Assembly (NCBI GenBank): GCA_050298555.1
Contig: JBNKUL010000044.1
Location: 1 to 13,766, forward strand
DNA from: JAPHSX01 sp050298555
Lineage (GTDB): Bacteria > Pseudomonadota > Gammaproteobacteria > Thiohalomonadales > Thiohalomonadaceae
Direction of reading: 5' to 3'
Length of the DNA stretch: 13,766 bases
Below, in pieces: positions 13,326 through 13,766 of the stretch (its first letter is position 1; the number at the start of each line of letters is the position of its first letter). The position numbers and the translations under genes were made by a program. The notes under the pieces were generated by a model. It was not told where the DNA came from and did no database searches. It was given only the letters and a program-made list of their open reading frames with translations.

Positions 13326-13766
13326 CTATGTTGTCAGTATTCTCAACAGGTTTGCATAGTCATCGGCAATAACCTGATCAGACTCTTTCAGTTCCGCTAC
13401 CTTCTTGCAGCCATGGATAACCGTAGTATGGTCACGGCCGCCGAAGGCATCGCCAATTTCAGGGAGGCTGTGGTTGGTTAACTCCTTGGCCAGTGCCATG
13501 GCGATCTGCCTGGGACGGGCGATGGAGCGGTTCCTGCGCTTCGATAATAGATCAGCCACACGAATCTTGTAATACTCGGCCACCGTCTTCTGAATATTGT
13601 CGATGGTGACCAGCTTGGCCTGCATCGCTAGCAGGTCGCGCAGTGCCTCTTTGGCGAAATCGAGGGTGATCGGTTTGCCGGTGAAGTGGGCGTTGGCGAT
13701 GACACGGCGTAGCGCCCCCTCAAGCTCACGGATATTGGAGCGAATACGCTTGGCGATGAAGAAGGC
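13326..13766 (-). CDS. dnaA: Chromosomal replication initiator protein DnaA, C-terminal part (5' end outside window)
   Basis: The last 146 codons of dnaA are present on the minus strand, ending in TAG at 13326-13328; the N-terminal two thirds lie beyond the right edge. What is visible is the end of the AAA+ domain (FIAKRIRSNIRELEGALRRVIA), the linker helix region (ALRDLLAMQAKLVTIDNIQKTVAEYY) and the helix-turn-helix domain IV. The latter contains KRRNRSIARPRQIAMALAKELT and the DnaA-box recognition signature GDAFGGRDHTTVIHGCKK. DnaA-ATP binds the TTATCCACA boxes just downstream and melts the AT-rich element. The frame is open to the window edge and needs no start inside it; the internal ATG at 13625 is only a methionine codon. 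dnaN follows across the oriC gap. Confidence 0.98.
   Translation of the reverse strand, partial: AFFIAKRIRSNIRELEGALRRVIANAHFTGKPITLDFAKEALRDLLAMQAKLVTIDNIQKTVAEYYKIRVADLLSKRRNRSIARPRQIAMALAKELTNHSLPEIGDAFGGRDHTTVIHGCKKVAELKESDQVIADDYANLLRILTT

Overview
This window is the replication-origin neighbourhood of a Gram-negative chromosome, almost certainly a gammaproteobacterium. The evidence is the dnaA-dnaN-recF-gyrB order, protein sequences that closely follow the gammaproteobacterial families as I recall them (DnaA, DnaN, GyrB, two-subunit GlyQ/GlyS), and a lipopolysaccharide heptose gene (gmhB). A class I fructose-1,6-bisphosphatase and a TusA-linked PP-loop sulfurtransferase gene would suit an autotrophic sulfur-oxidising lineage such as the Chromatiales. 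That placement is inference; no marker in the window proves it.

Left part (1-2401, minus strand): a tight three-gene operon. It reads, in transcription order, a PP-loop ATPase fused to an NFACT-R-like RNA-binding domain, a small TusA-type sulfur carrier (stop and start share one base), and a cation diffusion facilitator that runs off the left edge and carries a natural His6 tract at its N-terminus. This is the least ordinary part of the window and looks like an uncharacterised RNA-thiolation module.

Centre (2402-8353, plus strand): a divergent intergenic region with a consensus -10 element, then glyQ-glyS-(MazG-like)-gmhB-plsC in one tight cluster. After a 172-base leader region comes fbp. 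Two strong hairpin terminators (8375-8404 and 8431-8454) separate fbp from the converging gyrB.

Right part (8479-13766, minus strand): gyrB, recF, dnaN and the 3' third of dnaA, transcribed away from the origin. The dnaA-dnaN gap (13098-13325) holds three perfect DnaA boxes and a strongly AT-rich stretch, and is the likely oriC or part of it. Two perfect 16-bp parS palindromes lie inside recF, 618 bases apart, so chromosome partitioning by ParB probably loads here. One of them abuts a candidate extended -10 promoter for gyrB. Base composition visibly shifts from GC-rich on the left to more AT-rich in recF, dnaN and oriC.

No tRNA, rRNA, CRISPR array, insertion sequence, phage gene or frameshifted gene was found. 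No gene-free stretch exceeds 300 bases; the longest is the 228-base oriC gap.
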